The notes under the pieces are model-generated. The model was not told the origin of the DNA and made no database searches. It was given only the letters and a program-made list of their open reading frames with translations. This document shows, in pieces, positions 8,784 through 13,425 of a DNA stretch of 13,425 nucleotides (its first letter is position 1; each line of letters opens with the position of its first letter). The position numbers were made by a program, and so were the translations under genes. Origin of the DNA: Hyphochytrium catenoides (Eukaryota > Sar > Hyphochytriomycetes > Hyphochytriales > Hyphochytriaceae); NCBI GenBank assembly GCA_900088475.1, contig FLMG01003717.1, forward strand, positions 1 to 13,425. The letters run 5' to 3'.

Positions 8784-11391
8784 ATGGGTGTCCATGGTCT
8801 GCTGTCGCTCCTGCTGAAGAACCCAAAGCTCTTTAGCCGGACCGCCACACTAGGCGAGCTTCCCAAGCCGCAGAAAGAGAGCTCTGGGGAGAACCCAGAG
8901 GCTGTTCTTATCTTTGACGGCATCTGTCTGGCTTTTCATCTCTATCGTCAGAGCGGCCTGGATTGGCTGCTTGGTGGGCAATATCAAGAGTTTGCCGGTA
9001 CGTAGAGCCTCGTGACTGGGCTGTATAGGTGGCCGCTGACTCAAGGATTCTGCAGATTATGTCAGGAGCTATATGCAGAGACTCAGGGCCATGGGAGTCC
9101 GGCCCATCGTCGTGGTGGATGGTCCTCAGACGGAGGACGAGAGTAAGAGGGCGACACTGCTGCAGCGGATGCAGAGAGAGGTGCAGACAGTGCGTCGTAT
9201 CTCGGACTGGCTATCCTCAGGGCAGCTGAACATGGCTTCAACCCAGCTGAGAGTCCGTCTTATCCTAAGCTCAGAGCCTGTCCTCTCTCCCATGGAGCAT
9301 ACTTCTCTTATGCCAAGTTTTACTTTCCCTCCCTCTCTTCTTTCTCTCTCTCTTTCTTTCTCTGTCTCTCTCTCTCTCTGTCTCTCTCTTTCACTCTCTC
9401 TTTCTCTCCTTCTTCCTTTCTTGCCCAATTCTCTTTGTCTCTATGTGCGTGCCCATGCCTACAAAACCTCGCTTCTCTCCTGTCACGGCCTTGTGCTACT
9501 GTCCCTTTCTGTTCCTTTCCATGTTCTTCCTTCCTCCTCTGCTTCCTGGCCCTCAGCCTTGTCTAATCCTGGTCCTCTCTAGGGCATAGAAATATATCCA
9601 GTCTTCACGGTGCAGACAATGCTGGAGGCACTGATCTCTGTGGGGATAGAGACCCGCCGAGCTGTGGGAGAGGCCGATGCTGAGATTGCCCTGCTATGTA
9701 GGGAGCGAGAGGCCGTGGCCGTGGTGACCAACGACTCAGATTTCTGCATCTATGACGTGCCTGGCATGATCCTGCCTGGAGACTTGGAGTTCGTCGAGGT
9801 GGCGAGTGGAGGTATGGAGCGAAAAAAAGGGAAGAGAGAGAGAGAGAGAGACAGTGATCATCGCGCCTGGTAGATATGGGAACGACTGAAGACAGAAATA
9901 TTTGAGAGAGTCTACCCTTATAAGCGCTGGTCAATGTGCAGTTTTGAAGAGGATTGATAATGGAAGGCAGAGTGCAGTACAGATCTCAGGGTTTCCAACG
10001 CTGTTCGTGACATCTCAGGCACAAAGCTGCAGGCTCGAGTCTTCTCCAGAGCTAGCCTCGCGCAGGGCATCCGCCTGCTTCCGCAAGATCTCGCTGTCTT
10101 CTCTTGCCTCGCGGGAAACGACTACGTGGACCCAAGCTACTGGTGTCAGGAGGAGTTGCGACAGTGTTTGAAACGAAGTGGCAAGCTTCAAAAGTCCAAG
10201 GCCACTCCGCTATCCATGGCGCTTAGCTTTATGAGGCAACATCAAGGCGCTACGGAAGAGGAGATATGTGAAGCCCTATTCTGTGAGACATGCGGGAGGA
10301 GAAAGAGAGGACAAACTTCTTCGACTCTCTCGCGTCGGGGCCAGCAGTTTCTACTCCTGCTGAGACGCGTGCGAGCTGTGTATGATCTTAAGACAGAGCT
10401 AAAGCGCGTCATAGAGGTACTACGCCCGTTGATGTTGACGTCGATCCGCCTCTATGTTCGCCTCATCATTCTTCCTCCTCTGATGCAGCTACCTTTGGCG
10501 CACGAGCAGTTGCAGGCTGCAAACATTAGCGGTGCACTTTCAGTGATGACTGCGGGCATTCTTTGTCAGCATACTTTCAGGTGGAGAGGAGTCCTTGAAA
10601 GGAGAGGACGAGGAGCTCAACCACCCGCATACGAGCTGATGGGCCCGCTTCGTGAACGTATGTACCTGCTAGCTTCTGGCAACAGTGGGACAGACCACTC
10701 TACCGCCGGAACCGGTGCCGAGTTTGTTGAGTACAGGCATCAAGGAGACAGTGGGGCGAGAGTGGCAGCCATCTCTATCCACAATGATCCTCAGATGGAG
10801 ATGAAGCTGCTTGTTCAACCTTTTTCCGGGCTTGCGTGTCTGTGCTGGGCGCTAGAGTGTGCAGAGTTGGAGCCGTGGGCTGGCGATATGGTGACTAAAG
10901 GAGAATGTATGACGCTCCTCGTGGTCCTGACCCTGCGGTACTGCCTTTCAAGGCTGCAAGATCCCTCTGATGCCGTGATCTGGTGCCTCCTCATTATTCT
11001 GCACAGAGCTATAGAGCTGTCAAGGGCGTGTCAGCCACCATCCTCACCATCATCTCTTGGCACTTCTTGGCAGGATCTTTTCGTCCAGCGAGGACACTGT
11101 TCCTTGGACTTCATTAGCTGTCTGAACCTCTTCCAGGTCGCAGCTATGCACGTCAACTCTCTTAATGAGCTCTCAGGCTCTACCTTACCCCGCATTCCTT
11201 CGTTCCTCTTCGACGGTGTGGCATCACACAAGTCGTTCCTTGACTGTTTGTCAAGCTTCAGTCACTGTCAGCAAGGGCATAGAAAGTCTTTCCAGATATT
11301 TATTGAGCGCTCCTGTCTCTCCTTAGAAGAGAAAGAGCGTTTAACAGCGTGCTTCAGGGTTGCCGCTGGCCACTATATACGTCTAGCATAA
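8784..11391 (+). CDS. ASTE1: Asteroid/ASTE1-type XPG-like structure-specific nuclease
   Basis: Member of the Asteroid branch of the XPG/FEN1 nuclease superfamily. Human ASTE1 cuts 3' DNA overhangs during double-strand break repair; DNA cleavage here is inferred. Exons: 8784-8997, 9056-9252, 9583-9811, 10019-11391, totalling 671 codons (670 residues; human ASTE1 is about 680). The N terminus MGVHGLLSLL is typical, since XPG proteins start MG(I/V)xGL. Acidic positions matching FEN1 D34, D86, E158, E160, D179, D181 and D233 appear as D45 (IFDG), D93 (VVVDG), E167 and D169 (GEADAEIALL), D188 and D190 (NDSDFCIYD), and D248 (LAGNDYVDP). The long C-terminal half carries a late PSFLFDGVASH motif resembling other Asteroid proteins. 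The donor at 9253 (AGA|GTCCGT) is weak, so the residues just before position 138 are uncertain. An AATAAA overlaps the stop codon. Confidence 0.85.
9334..9420 (+). repeat. CT-rich microsatellite in nuclease intron 2
   Basis: An imperfect CT/CTTT tract lies inside the 330-bp intron 9253-9582. If read as protein it gives a run of Ser and Leu, which does not fit an XPG domain, so it is treated as intronic. Confidence 0.8.
9826..9852 (+). repeat. GA repeat in nuclease intron 3
   Basis: A purine run ending in (GA)n lies near the donor of intron 9812-10018. It is unusual here because the purines are on the coding strand, whereas most intronic repeats in this window are pyrimidine-rich on the coding strand. 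Confidence 0.8.
11299..11304 (-). terminator. Candidate DIM1 polyadenylation signal
   Basis: TTTATT on the plus strand is AATAAA on the minus strand, about 130 bases past the DIM1 stop codon and inside the last nuclease exon. If used, the DIM1 transcript would overlap the nuclease coding region in antisense. Supported only by the hexamer. Confidence 0.3.
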
Positions 11392-11396
11392 ATAAA
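11391..11396 (+). terminator. AATAAA overlapping the nuclease stop codon
   Basis: The stop TAA occupies 11389-11391, and its last base begins AATAAA. If used as the polyadenylation signal, the 3' UTR would be only some tens of bases and cleavage would fall within or next to the DIM1 3' end. Confidence 0.45.
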
Positions 11397-11434
11397 GACT
11401 CCAAGGGTCTCGTTCCCTCTCTTGCAGTCAGCTC

Positions 11435-13425
<1,991 letters not shown>

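Noticed and set aside
8438-8836. 132-residue plus-strand frame overlapping the nuclease start
   Set aside because: No family motif is seen, and its 3' part is a shadow of the nuclease exon 1 frame.
9253-9582. Ser/Leu-rich continuation of the nuclease exon through the CT tract
   Set aside because: It is low complexity and foreign to XPG domains. A good acceptor (CTCTCTAG) follows, with GIEIYPVFTV right after it.

Overview
The window looks like nuclear DNA of a single-celled eukaryote. Four intron-rich protein genes can be read, all spliced at GT-AG sites apart from one GC-AG site. Base composition is balanced, and long CT/GA microsatellites sit mostly inside introns. No operons, Shine-Dalgarno sites, CRISPR arrays, tRNAs or rRNAs were seen. 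The gene set mixes NPRL3 (a GATOR1 subunit, which as I recall land plants lack) with an EDR2-type PH-START-DUF1336 protein (best known from plants). That suggests a protist or alga outside land plants, animals and fungi. This placement is inference; no species is claimed.

Layout. 1-645: 3' flank with no supported gene. 646-4314 (minus): a 12-exon EDR2-like lipid-binding protein of about 804 residues. 4315-4503: a 189-bp gap between divergent start codons, probably a shared promoter. 4504-6722 (plus): a 6-exon NPRL3 gene, about 560 residues, complete. 6723-8783: about 2 kb in which I recognise no gene. 8784-11391 (plus): a 4-exon Asteroid/ASTE1-type XPG-like nuclease of about 670 residues, with all seven acidic positions of the FEN1/XPG active site filled by Asp or Glu. 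11435-13425 (minus): the 3' six exons of DIM1/DIMT1, the 18S rRNA dimethyladenosine transferase, running off the right edge. The nuclease and DIM1 converge with only 43 bp between their stop codons.

How the models were built. Exon junctions were chosen by eye from splice consensus, phase agreement and match to the known protein families. NPRL3 sums to 561 codons and the nuclease to 671. The EDR2-like gene sums to 805 codons only if one intron uses a GC donor, which also restores the expected START-domain sequence. The least certain parts are the first three exons of the EDR2-like gene and the second intron donor of the nuclease gene.

How the genes relate. The four genes serve different processes: lipid or membrane signalling, nutrient control of TORC1, nucleic-acid cleavage, and ribosome biogenesis. 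The clearest possible functional link is the head-to-head EDR2-like/NPRL3 pair, whose close start codons suggest co-regulation. I found no wholly new system. The points of most interest are the GC-AG intron, the divergent pair, the CT microsatellites forming intron polypyrimidine tracts, and the tightly convergent nuclease/DIM1 pair.
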